This document shows, piece after piece, positions 8,692-17,058 of a stretch of 64,000 nt of DNA. The notes beneath the pieces were generated by a model that saw nothing but the letters and a program-made list of their open reading frames with translations, had not been told where the DNA came from and did not search any database. The DNA lies in the NCBI GenBank assembly GCA_020633315.1, contig JACKDV010000004.1:372001-436000 (forward strand). The letters run 5' to 3'. This DNA comes from Myxococcales bacterium (lineage in GTDB: Bacteria; Myxococcota_A; Polyangia; Nannocystales; Nannocystaceae). The position numbers and the translations under genes are program-made. Positions within the stretch are counted from its first letter, which is position 1. The number at the start of each line of letters is the position of its first letter.

Positions 8692-8706
8692 GTCGCCCGC
8701 GGCGAC
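8692..8706 (+). other. Small hairpin after psd
   Basis: GTCGCC, a 3-nt loop and GGCGAC form a perfect 6-bp stem 18 bp after the psd stop. There is no T-tract. It may act as a 3' end or be chance in GC-rich DNA. Confidence 0.25.
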
Positions 8707-8817
8707 CCGGCAGTCACACGGGCGAGGCCATCGCGTCACTCGACCGTCCCGCCTCCGAATCTGCCGGTGGCCGGGCCCCCGCGACAGCTGCTATCAAGCA
8801 GCCGAGTCGACGCTCGC

Positions 8818-9333
8818 ATGGAGGACCCGGCCCGAAGGCATCGCTTGGTCGCCGCGATCCCGTCCATCCTCGTGCTCGCGGCCTTCATCGATCATGCGCT
8901 CTACCTCCATCCCGTCTTGGAGGTGAGCAAGTGGAAGGGCGGTGGGATGGGCGTCTACTGCACGACCTACGAGAAGCGCATGGTCACCTGGGTGCGGATC
9001 GGCGGGCGCTCGTTCCTCGTCAAGTCGACACTCCATCCCCACTACAAGATCTACACCAGCTGGCACACTTTCGTGCCCTACGAGACCGACGAGCTGCTGC
9101 GAGACTACGCGCGACAGCAGCTCGCGCACGAGTACCTGCCCATCGAGGCGCCGGCCGGCGACCCCCTCCCTCGTCGTGCCCTGCGTCGCGAGGAGCTCGA
9201 CCCCGGAGCCGATCCCACCCAGGCCACGCGGGCCGACGCGGTCCTCGTGCAGATCTGGCGCTACGAGTACCGATCGCCCACCGAGGGGCAGTGGAGGCTC
9301 GCCAAGACCATCGAGGAGTCGCCCCGTGGGTGA
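8818..9333 (+). CDS. Small N-terminally anchored protein, unknown function
   Basis: A protein of 171 residues with one hydrophobic segment near residues 12-30 followed by a soluble domain rich in Trp, Tyr and charged residues (WKGGGMGVYC, then HPHYKIYTSWHTF). I do not recognise the family. The ATG at 8818 leaves a short basic start before the membrane segment, as expected for a signal anchor with the domain outside. The gene overlaps the next one by 8 bp, so the two probably form one unit and may be subunits of one membrane complex. Confidence 0.75.
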   Translation: MEDPARRHRLVAAIPSILVLAAFIDHALYLHPVLEVSKWKGGGMGVYCTTYEKRMVTWVRIGGRSFLVKSTLHPHYKIYTSWHTFVPYETDELLRDYARQQLAHEYLPIEAPAGDPLPRRALRREELDPGADPTQATRADAVLVQIWRYEYRSPTEGQWRLAKTIEESPRG

Positions 9334-10279
9334 GCGGGCCGAGGCGTGGGCATCCTCGGCGAAGGTCCAGCTCGGCCTGATGGCGGTGCTGCACGTCAAC
9401 CTCGGGCTGTGGTCGCTGTTCATCGAGGCCGAGGGCGCTCGCCCCGAGATGACCCTGCGCAACCTCGTCTTCGTGCTGGGCGCTGCCTTCACCGCGTGGG
9501 TGCTCGTCCGCCACCACCGGCTGCTGCGCCGAGCCACCTGGGTCGCCTACCTCGCGTTCTCCTCGTTCTGCCTGCTGTCGACCCTGCCGTACTCGAGCAA
9601 CCTCTACTTCTTGTGGGTGTTCATCGACGTCTTCATGGTCGCGCTGTTCTCCGCGGTGTCGAGCCCCCCACGCCGGCAGCAGGTGATGGCCGGGGCCTTT
9701 CGCGGCCTCATCGTCACCATCTTCACCGTCGCCCTGCTGCAGAAGCTGATCACCCCGACCTTCATGGACGGCAGCTTCTACTACCAGGCGTTCTCCTCCG
9801 GCTTCTTCGGGTTCCAGCTCGGCCCCTTCGCCGAGCGCTGGCTGCTCCAGGAGGGCCTCGCAGAGCACGCGCTCAGGAGCGCGACCGAGGAGCTCGTGGC
9901 CATCGGCCCCCACGCGGCGGTGGGCGACACCGTGCCCGTCTCCATCCTCCAGTCCCCGTTCCTGCTGCAGGTGGCGCGCTCGATGGTGTGGTCTACGATC
10001 GTCGTGGAGGGCACCTGCTTGCTGCTGTTCGCCTTCAATCGCCGCGAGGAGCTCGAGCACCTCAACCACCTCGCCTTCCTCGCCTTCCTGGCGGGCACCT
10101 ACTCGATCGTCCCCATCATCTATGACTGGGGCCTGACCTTCGCGATGCTGGGCCTGGCGACCGCGAGCCGCAGATGGAAGCCCTACTACCTCCTGGCCGC
10201 CCTCGCCCTCCTCGCCAACGCGCTCTTGTTCGCCGGGGCCACGGCCGAGCTGTTCCGACGCTACGAGAGCATCCTGTGA
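9326..10279 (+). CDS. Polytopic membrane protein, possibly HTTM-related
   Basis: The 317-residue protein has about eight hydrophobic segments. It starts at a GTG inside the end of the preceding gene. The stretch LLQKLITPTFMDGSFYYQ resembles the region after a membrane helix in HTTM / vitamin K-dependent carboxylase-like proteins, where a Lys and a Trp/Phe-Gly motif recur, but the match is weak and I rate it as a hint only. Two long loops (one near a GLAEHAL segment) would face one side. Its tight link to the preceding gene and position after psd suggest a membrane or lipid-related role. Confidence 0.8.
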   Translation: MGERAEAWASSAKVQLGLMAVLHVNLGLWSLFIEAEGARPEMTLRNLVFVLGAAFTAWVLVRHHRLLRRATWVAYLAFSSFCLLSTLPYSSNLYFLWVFIDVFMVALFSAVSSPPRRQQVMAGAFRGLIVTIFTVALLQKLITPTFMDGSFYYQAFSSGFFGFQLGPFAERWLLQEGLAEHALRSATEELVAIGPHAAVGDTVPVSILQSPFLLQVARSMVWSTIVVEGTCLLLFAFNRREELEHLNHLAFLAFLAGTYSIVPIIYDWGLTFAMLGLATASRRWKPYYLLAALALLANALLFAGATAELFRRYESIL

Positions 10280-10417
10280 TCTCGGCGTCACCCTCCTGCT
10301 GCGCACCGCCCCGAGTCGCTCGCGTGTTCCTTGGATGTCGCACGAGGTCGCGCAAGGTCTCCGTACTCGTGACCCGACGGTCACCCTAGGCTCCGACGAA
10401 CCGTCTACAACCTCGGC

Positions 10418-10437
10418 GTACGGCGGTGTCGCCGTAC
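10418..10437 (+). promoter_or_regulatory. Leader hairpin 1 upstream of GT4 gene
   Basis: GTACGGCG and CGCCGTAC form a perfect 8-bp stem around a 4-nt loop, ending 66 bp before the glycosyltransferase ATG. It could be an operator or an RNA structure. Confidence 0.4.
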
Positions 10438-10451
10438 CTCGGTGATCCAAG

Positions 10452-10473
10452 CCCTCATGCCATCGGATGAGGG
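10452..10473 (+). promoter_or_regulatory. Leader hairpin 2 upstream of GT4 gene
   Basis: CCCTCAT and ATGAGGG pair as a perfect 7-bp stem with an 8-nt loop, 30 bp before the ATG. It follows hairpin 1 by 14 bp. No T-tract follows. Confidence 0.4.
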
Positions 10474-10503
10474 ATTCCGTCGGGTGATCGCAGAGGTGTC
10501 CAC

Positions 10504-11676
10504 ATGATGATCGCGATCGCGAGTGATGCCTGGGAGCCCCAGATCAACGGTGTCGTGCGCACGTGGCAGGCCATTCGAGCGGAGCTGCGGGCCCTCGGAC
10601 ACGAGGTAGCGGTGCTGAGCCCCTCGCGCTTCAGCACCGTGCCCGCCCCTCGCTACCCGGAGATCCGGATCGCGCTGATGCCGGGGCGCAAGCTCCCCCG
10701 CATCATCGACGAGCTCCGGCCCGACGTCATCCACATCGCCACCGAGGGCCCCGTGGGACAGGCCACGTGGCGTCACTGTCGAAGGCACGGGATCCCGTTC
10801 ACGACCAGCTTCCACACCCACTGGGCCCAGTACAACCGCCAGTACTTCGGGATCCCCGAGCGCTTCACCTGGCGCCTGCTCCAGGGCTTCCACGGCCACG
10901 CGGCCACCTGCCTCGTTCCCACCGAGCGCATCAAGCAGGAGCTGATCCGGCGGGGCCTCGACAACGCCGAGGTGATCTACCGCGGCGTGGACACCAGCAT
11001 CCACTATCCGCTACGGGACGACGAGCCCGACCCCCTGGAGCACCTGCCCCGCCCGGTGCTGACCTACGTGGGTCGCATCGCGATGGAGAAGAACATCCAC
11101 GCGTTCCTCGACCTCGATCTCCCGGGGACGAAGGTCGTGGTGGGGGACGGTCCCCTGCGCGAGTCCCTGGCCGCCCGCTACCCGCAGGTGTGGTGGGCAG
11201 GGTACAAGACCGGGCGCGAGCTCGGGCGCCACTACGCGGGCTCCGACGTGGTGGTGCTGCCCAGCCGCACCGAGACCTTCGGCCTCGTGGCCCTGGAATC
11301 CGCGGCCTGCGGGACTCCGGTGGCCGCCTACCCCGTCGGCGGACCCGGTGACGTGGTGGTGGACGGCGTGACGGGAGCCCTCGACGTCGACCTCCGCAAG
11401 GCCGTCGAGCGCGCGCTCGAGCTGCCACGCGAGCGATGCTCCGCGCACGCCCAGCAGTTCACGTGGCGGCGCTGCGCCGAGGTGCTCCTGCGTCACCTCC
11501 GGCCCGCCAACGTGCTCGAGCGCTCCCGGGTGCGCCGCGACGCGATGACCCGCGTCGTCGGCTTGGCCCACAGCAGCATCGCGGTCACGAGCCTGGCGAC
11601 CTACGGCGAGACGATCCGCCGCCGCGTCCTCCCGCCCCGCGACCACTACCTCGACGGCCACCTCGCGGCGGAGTGA
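10504..11676 (+). CDS. Family 4 glycosyltransferase (MgtA-like)
   Basis: A 390-residue GT-B enzyme that moves a sugar from a nucleotide donor to a lipid or glycan acceptor. The N-terminus has the NG-VVRT pattern (INGVVRTW) of retaining GT4 enzymes, followed by DVIHIATEGP and SFHTHW. The C-terminal half carries the donor-site GRIAMEKN and the E-x7-E motif in TETFGLVALE. The whole pattern is closest to bacterial alpha-mannosyl/glucosyl transferases acting on diacylglycerol or polyprenol lipids (MgtA, SQDX type). AGAGGTG before the ATG is a fair ribosome site. A second ATG follows the first by one codon. About 50 extra residues sit after the normal end of the domain. Position in a lipid block suits a glycolipid synthase; the acceptor is unknown. 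Confidence 0.9.
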   Translation: MMIAIASDAWEPQINGVVRTWQAIRAELRALGHEVAVLSPSRFSTVPAPRYPEIRIALMPGRKLPRIIDELRPDVIHIATEGPVGQATWRHCRRHGIPFTTSFHTHWAQYNRQYFGIPERFTWRLLQGFHGHAATCLVPTERIKQELIRRGLDNAEVIYRGVDTSIHYPLRDDEPDPLEHLPRPVLTYVGRIAMEKNIHAFLDLDLPGTKVVVGDGPLRESLAARYPQVWWAGYKTGRELGRHYAGSDVVVLPSRTETFGLVALESAACGTPVAAYPVGGPGDVVVDGVTGALDVDLRKAVERALELPRERCSAHAQQFTWRRCAEVLLRHLRPANVLERSRVRRDAMTRVVGLAHSSIAVTSLATYGETIRRRVLPPRDHYLDGHLAAE

Positions 11677-11737
11677 GCGACATCGCGTCCGCGGGCGTCC
11701 CCCGCCCTCGGCCGCTCCGTGACGGCACAGTGCGACC

Positions 11738-13486
11738 ATGTTCCCCGGCTGGACCAGCACCACCCTCTACGTCCTCGCGATCATCGCGACCGTGCTCGCG
11801 GCGGCTCGCATCCTTCGCCGGCTGCAGCTCTCGCTGGCCAAGCACCCCTCGCTGCGCGGGCACGCCAAGCTGTCGCGTCGCATCGCGCGGATGCTCCCGT
11901 TCTTCGAGTACGGGCCCGACGAGATCTTCCGGGTCGACGGCGCGCCGCCCGAGGTCGAGGCCCAGCGGCGCGAGGCCTTCGAGCGGCTGGGCACGCAGCT
12001 CCGCGAGCGGGCCCCCGAGACCCTGGCGGCCAGCGCCGAGCTGCGGGGCCACATCTCCGACGTGGGGTTCACCGACGCCTATCGGGTGCCGTTCCAGTTC
12101 CGGCGACGCGTGCAGGAGTCGCTGCGGGTGGGCAACCTGGTGAGTGCCTCGCGCGGCGTGCAGCTGTGCGACCTCGACGGGAACTGGTCCTACGACCTGA
12201 GCGGCTCCTACGGGGTCAACGTGTTCGGCTACGACTTCTACAAGGAGTGCATCGAGGCCGGCGCGGAGCGAGCGCGCGAGCTCGGGCCGGTGCTGGGCCC
12301 GTACCACCCCGTCATCGCCGACAACGCGCGACGACTCGCGGCCATCTCGGGCCTCGACGAGGTGTCGTTCCACATGTCGGGAACGGAGGCGGTGATGCAG
12401 GCAGTCCGCCTCGCTCGGTACCACACGCGGCGGCGCTACCTGGTCCGCTTCTGCGGGGCGTACCACGGCTGGTGGGACGGCGTGCAGCCGGGCATCGGCA
12501 ACTCCCGCCCCACGGCCGACGTGTACACCCTCGAGGAGATGAGCGAGGCCACGCTGCGCGTGCTCCGGACCCGCAAGGACATCGCCTGCGTGCTCGTCAA
12601 TCCGCTCCAGGCCCTGCACCCCAACGGCAACGCGCCGGGCGACGGCATGCTGGTCAACAGCAGCCGTCGCGCCCACTACGACAAGCACGCCTACGCCCGG
12701 TGGCTGGGGCAGCTGCGTCGGGTCTGCACGGAGCGAGGCATCGTGCTCATCCTCGACGAGGTGTTCCTGGGCTTCCGGGTGGCCCACGGCGGCGTGCAGG
12801 AGTACTTCGGGGTCGAGGCCGACATGGTGACCTACGGCAAGACCCTCGGCGGCGGCCTGCCGGTGGGCGTGGTCTGCGGGCGAGCCGAGCTGATGAGGCG
12901 CCATCGCGACGATCGGCCGACCGACATCTGCTTCGCGCGGGGAACGTTCAACTCGCACCCCTATGTGATGACCACGATGAACGAGCTCCTGCGTCGAGTC
13001 GAGGAGCCGGCGCGCGCCCGCACCTACGAGGACCTCGAGCTGCGCTGGGAGCGACGCGCTCGCGTGCTCAACGATCGCCTGCTCGAGCAGGGGCTGCCCG
13101 TTCGCTTCGAGAGCATGCTGTCGGTGTGGACCACGCTCTACGACCAGCCGAGCGCCTACAACTGGATGTTCCAGTACTACCTGCGGGCGCAGGGGCTGGC
13201 CCTGTCGTGGGTCGGCAGCGGGCGCCTGATCTTCAGCCACGACTACGGCGACGAGGACTTCGAGGCCGTGTGCGATCGCATCGTGGCCGCCGCGGAGGCG
13301 ATGCGCGACGACGGCTGGTGGTGGCGCGGGCCCGAGCTGAGCGACGCCTCGATCAACCGGGAGATCCTGCGCCGGCTCGTGCGAGCGAGGCTCGGGTGGA
13401 GCCGGCCCATCGCGGCCGCCCCGGCCGTGCGGCGGGCCCGGCATCGTGACCACGCCCCGCCGTCCGTTCCCCCCGACCCACGCTGA
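11738..13486 (+). CDS. Membrane-anchored class III aminotransferase
   Basis: This 582-residue PLP enzyme is related to glutamate-1-semialdehyde aminomutase. SGTEAV binds the cofactor phosphate, AYHGWWDG stacks on the ring, LDEVFLGFR gives the Asp, and TYGKTLGGGLPVG holds the Schiff-base Lys. It differs from the aminomutase (about 430 residues) by an N-terminal membrane helix (residues about 8-26) and about 100 further residues before the catalytic fold, plus a Pro/Arg tail. Related long aminotransferases occur in lipid and secondary-metabolite gene sets. Membrane anchoring and its neighbours suggest an aldehyde or keto lipid substrate (inference). The next gene follows after 54 bp. Confidence 0.88.
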   Translation: MFPGWTSTTLYVLAIIATVLAAARILRRLQLSLAKHPSLRGHAKLSRRIARMLPFFEYGPDEIFRVDGAPPEVEAQRREAFERLGTQLRERAPETLAASAELRGHISDVGFTDAYRVPFQFRRRVQESLRVGNLVSASRGVQLCDLDGNWSYDLSGSYGVNVFGYDFYKECIEAGAERARELGPVLGPYHPVIADNARRLAAISGLDEVSFHMSGTEAVMQAVRLARYHTRRRYLVRFCGAYHGWWDGVQPGIGNSRPTADVYTLEEMSEATLRVLRTRKDIACVLVNPLQALHPNGNAPGDGMLVNSSRRAHYDKHAYARWLGQLRRVCTERGIVLILDEVFLGFRVAHGGVQEYFGVEADMVTYGKTLGGGLPVGVVCGRAELMRRHRDDRPTDICFARGTFNSHPYVMTTMNELLRRVEEPARARTYEDLELRWERRARVLNDRLLEQGLPVRFESMLSVWTTLYDQPSAYNWMFQYYLRAQGLALSWVGSGRLIFSHDYGDEDFEAVCDRIVAAAEAMRDDGWWWRGPELSDASINREILRRLVRARLGWSRPIAAAPAVRRARHRDHAPPSVPPDPR

Positions 13487-13540
13487 GCTCGCGGGCGCGA
13501 CCCACCGCCCGAGCCTCTCCCTCACCCGATCGAGCGAACG

Positions 13541-14146
13541 ATGCGATTCTCCGAAGCCCTCCGAGAGCAGCGATGGGACGACCATCGCTTCTACCACCAC
13601 AGCCGGATCAACCAGTCGCTGCACATGCTCAGCGCCTGCTGCTTCTTGGCCTCCTACGTGATGATCTTCGTCGATCCGGTCGTGGCCGTGATGCTCGGCT
13701 GGACCCTCGCGATGATCTCACGACAGATCGGGCACTTCTTCTTCGAGCCGAAGGGCTACGACGAGGTCAACGGAGCGACGCACGAGCACAAGGAGGCCAT
13801 CAAGGTGGGCTACAACCTGCGCCGCAAGACGATGCTGCTGTCGGTCTGGGGCCTGAGCCTGATCGCGCTGGTGCTCGACCCCACCCTGCTCGGCCTACTG
13901 CCGGCGCCGACCTCCACCTACGCCTTCCTCACCAACCTCTCCATCCTGTGGGCCATGGTGGCCGCGGGGGCGATGGTGGTCCGCACCGTGCACCTGTTCT
14001 TCCTCCAGGGCGTACAGGCGGGCCTGGTGTGGTTCGTGAAGATCCTGACCGATCCGTTCCACGACCTGAAGATCTACTACAAGTCGCCGCTCCACCTGCT
14101 GCGCGGCGAGAAGCTCGATCCGATGGAGCCCTGGCCCGCGGCGTAG
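13541..14146 (+). CDS. Mpo1/DUF962-like membrane protein
   Basis: A 201-residue protein with four hydrophobic segments. The early HHSRINQSLHML stretch and the later SRQIGHFFFEPKG stretch resemble the His-rich pattern of the Mpo1-like family (YGL010w/DUF962), whose yeast member is an Fe-dependent dioxygenase that alpha-oxidises 2-hydroxy fatty acids from phytosphingosine. Further His residues lie in THEHKEA. The match is by motif only, so a distant or new subgroup is possible. It follows the membrane-bound aminotransferase closely, which fits joint work on a long-chain base or fatty aldehyde (inference). Confidence 0.8.
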   Translation: MRFSEALREQRWDDHRFYHHSRINQSLHMLSACCFLASYVMIFVDPVVAVMLGWTLAMISRQIGHFFFEPKGYDEVNGATHEHKEAIKVGYNLRRKTMLLSVWGLSLIALVLDPTLLGLLPAPTSTYAFLTNLSILWAMVAAGAMVVRTVHLFFLQGVQAGLVWFVKILTDPFHDLKIYYKSPLHLLRGEKLDPMEPWPAA

Positions 14147-14162
14147 CCCGCGGGTCGGCGGC

Positions 14163-15230
14163 TCACTTGCAGGTCTCGTCGCGCGGCGGGCACTTGAAGC
14201 GCACGTGGATGTGGTCGTCGTGCTTGGGCACGTGCTGCACCAGGCGCTCCTTGGCGTACTTGCCGTCGGGATACTGGAAGATCGGCTTGAGGGCGGCGCG
14301 CGAGAGGCCGGACTTGCGCGCGACCTCGTAGAGCTTCCCTTGCAGCTCGTAGTCCAGGAAGATCCGCTCCGGTCCGCTCGAGGTCTTCGACGCCTTCACC
14401 AGCGCATGCACCAGCGTCCAGGTGGCCCCGGCATCGAGCTCGCCGTCGCGCGCCTTGACGAACTCCTCGGGGTAGCCCGGCGGCACCTTGCGGAAGTAGA
14501 GGCCGAGGTCCACGTCGCGGCCGCTCTGGTGCGAGCCGTGCCCGGGCAGGGTGCCGCCGCTGGCCGCCGAGATGTCACCGATGGCCAGGCGGTGCACCCC
14601 GGGGTGCGTGCGGTTGACCTCGGCGATCGCCCGACGCACGTGGTCGATCACGTGCTGGGCTCCCCACACCCAGTCGGGTCGGCGCCGGTAGTACTGCGGG
14701 CTGTGCGGGAGCTTGGCTCCATCGACCAGCGTGCCGCGCTGGGGACGCCCACGGCTCTGCCCCGCCACCACGTGGATGGAGATCTCCTCGGTCCCGCCGC
14801 CGATCCGCAGGCGCTGTCCCGGGAGGATCACGTCGCCCGTCAGCTCGTTGAGCGCACGGAGCTCCGACACCGTGGTGTGATGCTGGGCCGCGATGCCCGA
14901 GAGGGTGTCGCCGGCCTTCACCACGTGCTCCAGCGCCTTGGCCGGGGCCTTGCCCTTGGCCTTGCCCGAGCAGCGGGGAATCTGGAGCCGCGTGCCCACC
15001 AGCAGGGGACCCTCGTCCAGCCCGTTGGCCCGGCGCAGATCGTCCACGCGGCAGCCGTGCTCGTGAGCGATGCTCCACAGGGAATCGCCTGAGACCACGG
15101 TGTAACGAGCGCCCCCGCGGGGGCCGGCCTGGGCCGGCGAGGCGCCGAGGACCAGCATGCCCAGGGCGAGGCCGGCGAGCAGGCCATCCCCGCGAACAGC
15201 GCGAGCTCGGTTCGGCATACGCGTCACCAT
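14163..15230 (-). CDS. mepA: LysM-containing murein endopeptidase MepA-like (M74)
   Basis: The 355-residue precursor has a signal peptide ending ASPAQA, two LysM peptidoglycan-binding domains (YTVVSGDSLWSIA and HVVKAGDTLSGIA) and a C-terminal penicillin-insensitive endopeptidase domain. The zinc site is GHGSHQSGRDVDLG, and KHDDHIHVRF supplies the downstream His residues, as in E. coli MepA (SHQ-G-D-D and HDDHIHVR). It should cut D,D- and L,D-crosslinks in the periplasm or, in a predator, in prey walls. E. coli MepA lacks LysM domains, so targeting differs. Start codons at 15218, 15230 and 15248 are all possible; the signal peptide works with any of them. Confidence 0.9.
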   Translation of the reverse strand: MVTRMPNRARAVRGDGLLAGLALGMLVLGASPAQAGPRGGARYTVVSGDSLWSIAHEHGCRVDDLRRANGLDEGPLLVGTRLQIPRCSGKAKGKAPAKALEHVVKAGDTLSGIAAQHHTTVSELRALNELTGDVILPGQRLRIGGGTEEISIHVVAGQSRGRPQRGTLVDGAKLPHSPQYYRRRPDWVWGAQHVIDHVRRAIAEVNRTHPGVHRLAIGDISAASGGTLPGHGSHQSGRDVDLGLYFRKVPPGYPEEFVKARDGELDAGATWTLVHALVKASKTSSGPERIFLDYELQGKLYEVARKSGLSRAALKPIFQYPDGKYAKERLVQHVPKHDDHIHVRFKCPPRDETCK

Positions 15231-15353
15231 CGTGGCGAGTCTCTGCATACCGTGAGCACGGAGGCAAGAAATCGAGGGATCCCGCCGTGGCCCCCATGCG
15301 AGGTCGGGGGTATGGTGGGCACAGAGCGTTGCCCATTGGTGGCGCCCCTTGCG

Positions 15354-16304
15354 ATGAAGGCTCGGCTCACCCCCGTCTTGCTCCTCGTCGTTGCGTGCAC
15401 GGAGACCCCCGAGGGCTCCGACCTCACGCTCGCGACCACCACCATGCCACCACCCGAGACCAGCGCGGGCGACACGAGCTCGACCTCCGGGGAGGGCACC
15501 ACGAGCGAGGCCTCGGGCGGCGGCACCACGGCCGACTCCACCGCCGACGAGACCGGCAACACGCCCAAGCTCGACGTGGCCTCGCCCGAGACCGGCGAGC
15601 CTCCCATGGAGATCGCCGAGGTCTTCGGCCACAGCGGCAACGTGCTCTACCGCCTCGACCCCGACACCAACGAGGTGAACGAGGTGGGCCCCTTCGTGGG
15701 CTGCGACCCCGGCTCGGTCATCGACATCGCCCTCGACGCCGACTCCCGCATGTTCGGCACCGGCTACAGCCGGCTGTGGTCGATCGATCGCATGACCGCC
15801 CAGTGCACCGAGATCGCCCAGGGCAGCTACCCCACCTCGCTGTCGTTCGTCCCGGCCGGCACCGTGGACCTGGCCGTGGAGGCGCTGGTCGGCTTCGACG
15901 ACGCCGACTACATCCGCATCGACACCACCACCGGCCAGATCACCACCCTGGGCACGCTGCCGGGGGGGCTCGTCTCCAGCGGCGACATGGTCTCGGTGAT
16001 CGGCGGCAGCAGCTACCTCACCGTGCGCGGCCCCGGCTGCGACACCACCGACTGCATCGTGGAGATCGATCCCGTCGACGGCTCGGTGATCCAGAATTTC
16101 GGGCCCCTGCCCTATGACCAGGTGTTCGGCCTCGCGTTCTGGGCCGGCCGCGCCTATGGCTTCGCCCGCGAGGGCGTGCTGTTCGAGATCGACTTCATGG
16201 GCGGCAACGTGGTGACCAACCCGATCCCGATCCCGGGCGCCCCCGCCAACCTCGAGTGGTTCGGCGCCGGCTCGACCACCTCGGCCCCGCCCGTGGCCGG
16301 CTAG
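15354..16304 (+). CDS. Lipoprotein with beta-propeller-like domain
   Basis: A 316-residue lipoprotein. The lipobox is VVAC at residues 12-15, followed by a Thr/Ser/Gly linker of about 65 residues typical of this genome. The globular part starts near residue 80 with GNVLYRLDPDTNEV and shows repeating strands ending in I-D-x-T-TG or I-D-x-V-DG (IDTTTGQI, EIDPVDGSV), which suggests propeller blades. Two or three Cys pairs are present. No enzyme motif is seen. It belongs to a large group of surface lipoproteins in this window with no known ligand. Confidence 0.85.
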   Translation: MKARLTPVLLLVVACTETPEGSDLTLATTTMPPPETSAGDTSSTSGEGTTSEASGGGTTADSTADETGNTPKLDVASPETGEPPMEIAEVFGHSGNVLYRLDPDTNEVNEVGPFVGCDPGSVIDIALDADSRMFGTGYSRLWSIDRMTAQCTEIAQGSYPTSLSFVPAGTVDLAVEALVGFDDADYIRIDTTTGQITTLGTLPGGLVSSGDMVSVIGGSSYLTVRGPGCDTTDCIVEIDPVDGSVIQNFGPLPYDQVFGLAFWAGRAYGFAREGVLFEIDFMGGNVVTNPIPIPGAPANLEWFGAGSTTSAPPVAG

Positions 16305-16365
16305 GCCGGTCTGCCCGCACCGCCCCCGGGGCCCGCGGCGGCGTCCGATGGTATATCGCCCGGCC

Positions 16366-17052
16366 ATGACCCGCGGCCCCGCCCTCGTCGCAGCATCGCT
16401 CCTGTTCGTGACCGCCTGCGGCGACGACGGCTCGTCGGCCACCGATGGCCCCGGCCCCACCTCGGGCCCGGCGAGCACCAGCGGCAGCGCCACCGACGGA
16501 GGGGAGACCGACCCCAGCGGCCCGAGCTCCGACGACCCCTCCCTCACCGACTCGGGCTCGGACGCCGCGACCTCGGCCCCGCCCACCGGCGACGACACCG
16601 GCAGCGCCGACACCAGCCCGGTGGAGCCGGGCGGCGGCACCATCGACGTCACCCTCGACGGCTGCGCCATCGACTTCGGCGGCACCGTGGTGGTCACCTA
16701 CAACGGCTCGCTGGGCGTGGCCTCGGTCTACGACGGCGGCGCCACCCTCAGCGGGAGCTTCCAATTCGACCTGAGCGGGACCGGCACCATGGAGCTGTCC
16801 TCGCAGCACCGCGTGGACACGGGCAACGTGATCAACATGGTGGAGCTGAGCGCCGGCACCTGGACCAACCTCGACGCCGACGCGCTCACCGGCGGGATCG
16901 ACCGCATCGGCGGCACGCTGGTGGTCTCGGCCTGGGACCCCGCCCAGGGCGTGGCCGACCTCGAGCTCCAGGGCGTCTCGCTGCTCAACGTGGTCGACGG
17001 CTCGGTCTGCACCATCGACGGGACCATCGTCACCGAGGAGCTGTACCCGTAG
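16366..17052 (+). CDS. Small lipoprotein with Thr/Ser-rich linker
   Basis: The precursor has 228 residues. The lipobox is VTAC near residue 19, followed by an 80-residue Ser/Thr/Asp linker. The C-terminal 130 residues form a beta-rich domain with two Cys near its start and end (DGCAIDF, VCTIDG), probably a disulfide. No family was recognised. A TATATC hexamer 8 nt before this ATG supports the start. The stop lies 6 bp from the convergent oxidase gene, so the two units share their 3' ends. Confidence 0.8.
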   Translation: MTRGPALVAASLLFVTACGDDGSSATDGPGPTSGPASTSGSATDGGETDPSGPSSDDPSLTDSGSDAATSAPPTGDDTGSADTSPVEPGGGTIDVTLDGCAIDFGGTVVVTYNGSLGVASVYDGGATLSGSFQFDLSGTGTMELSSQHRVDTGNVINMVELSAGTWTNLDADALTGGIDRIGGTLVVSAWDPAQGVADLELQGVSLLNVVDGSVCTIDGTIVTEELYP

Positions 17053-17058
17053 GCTCGC

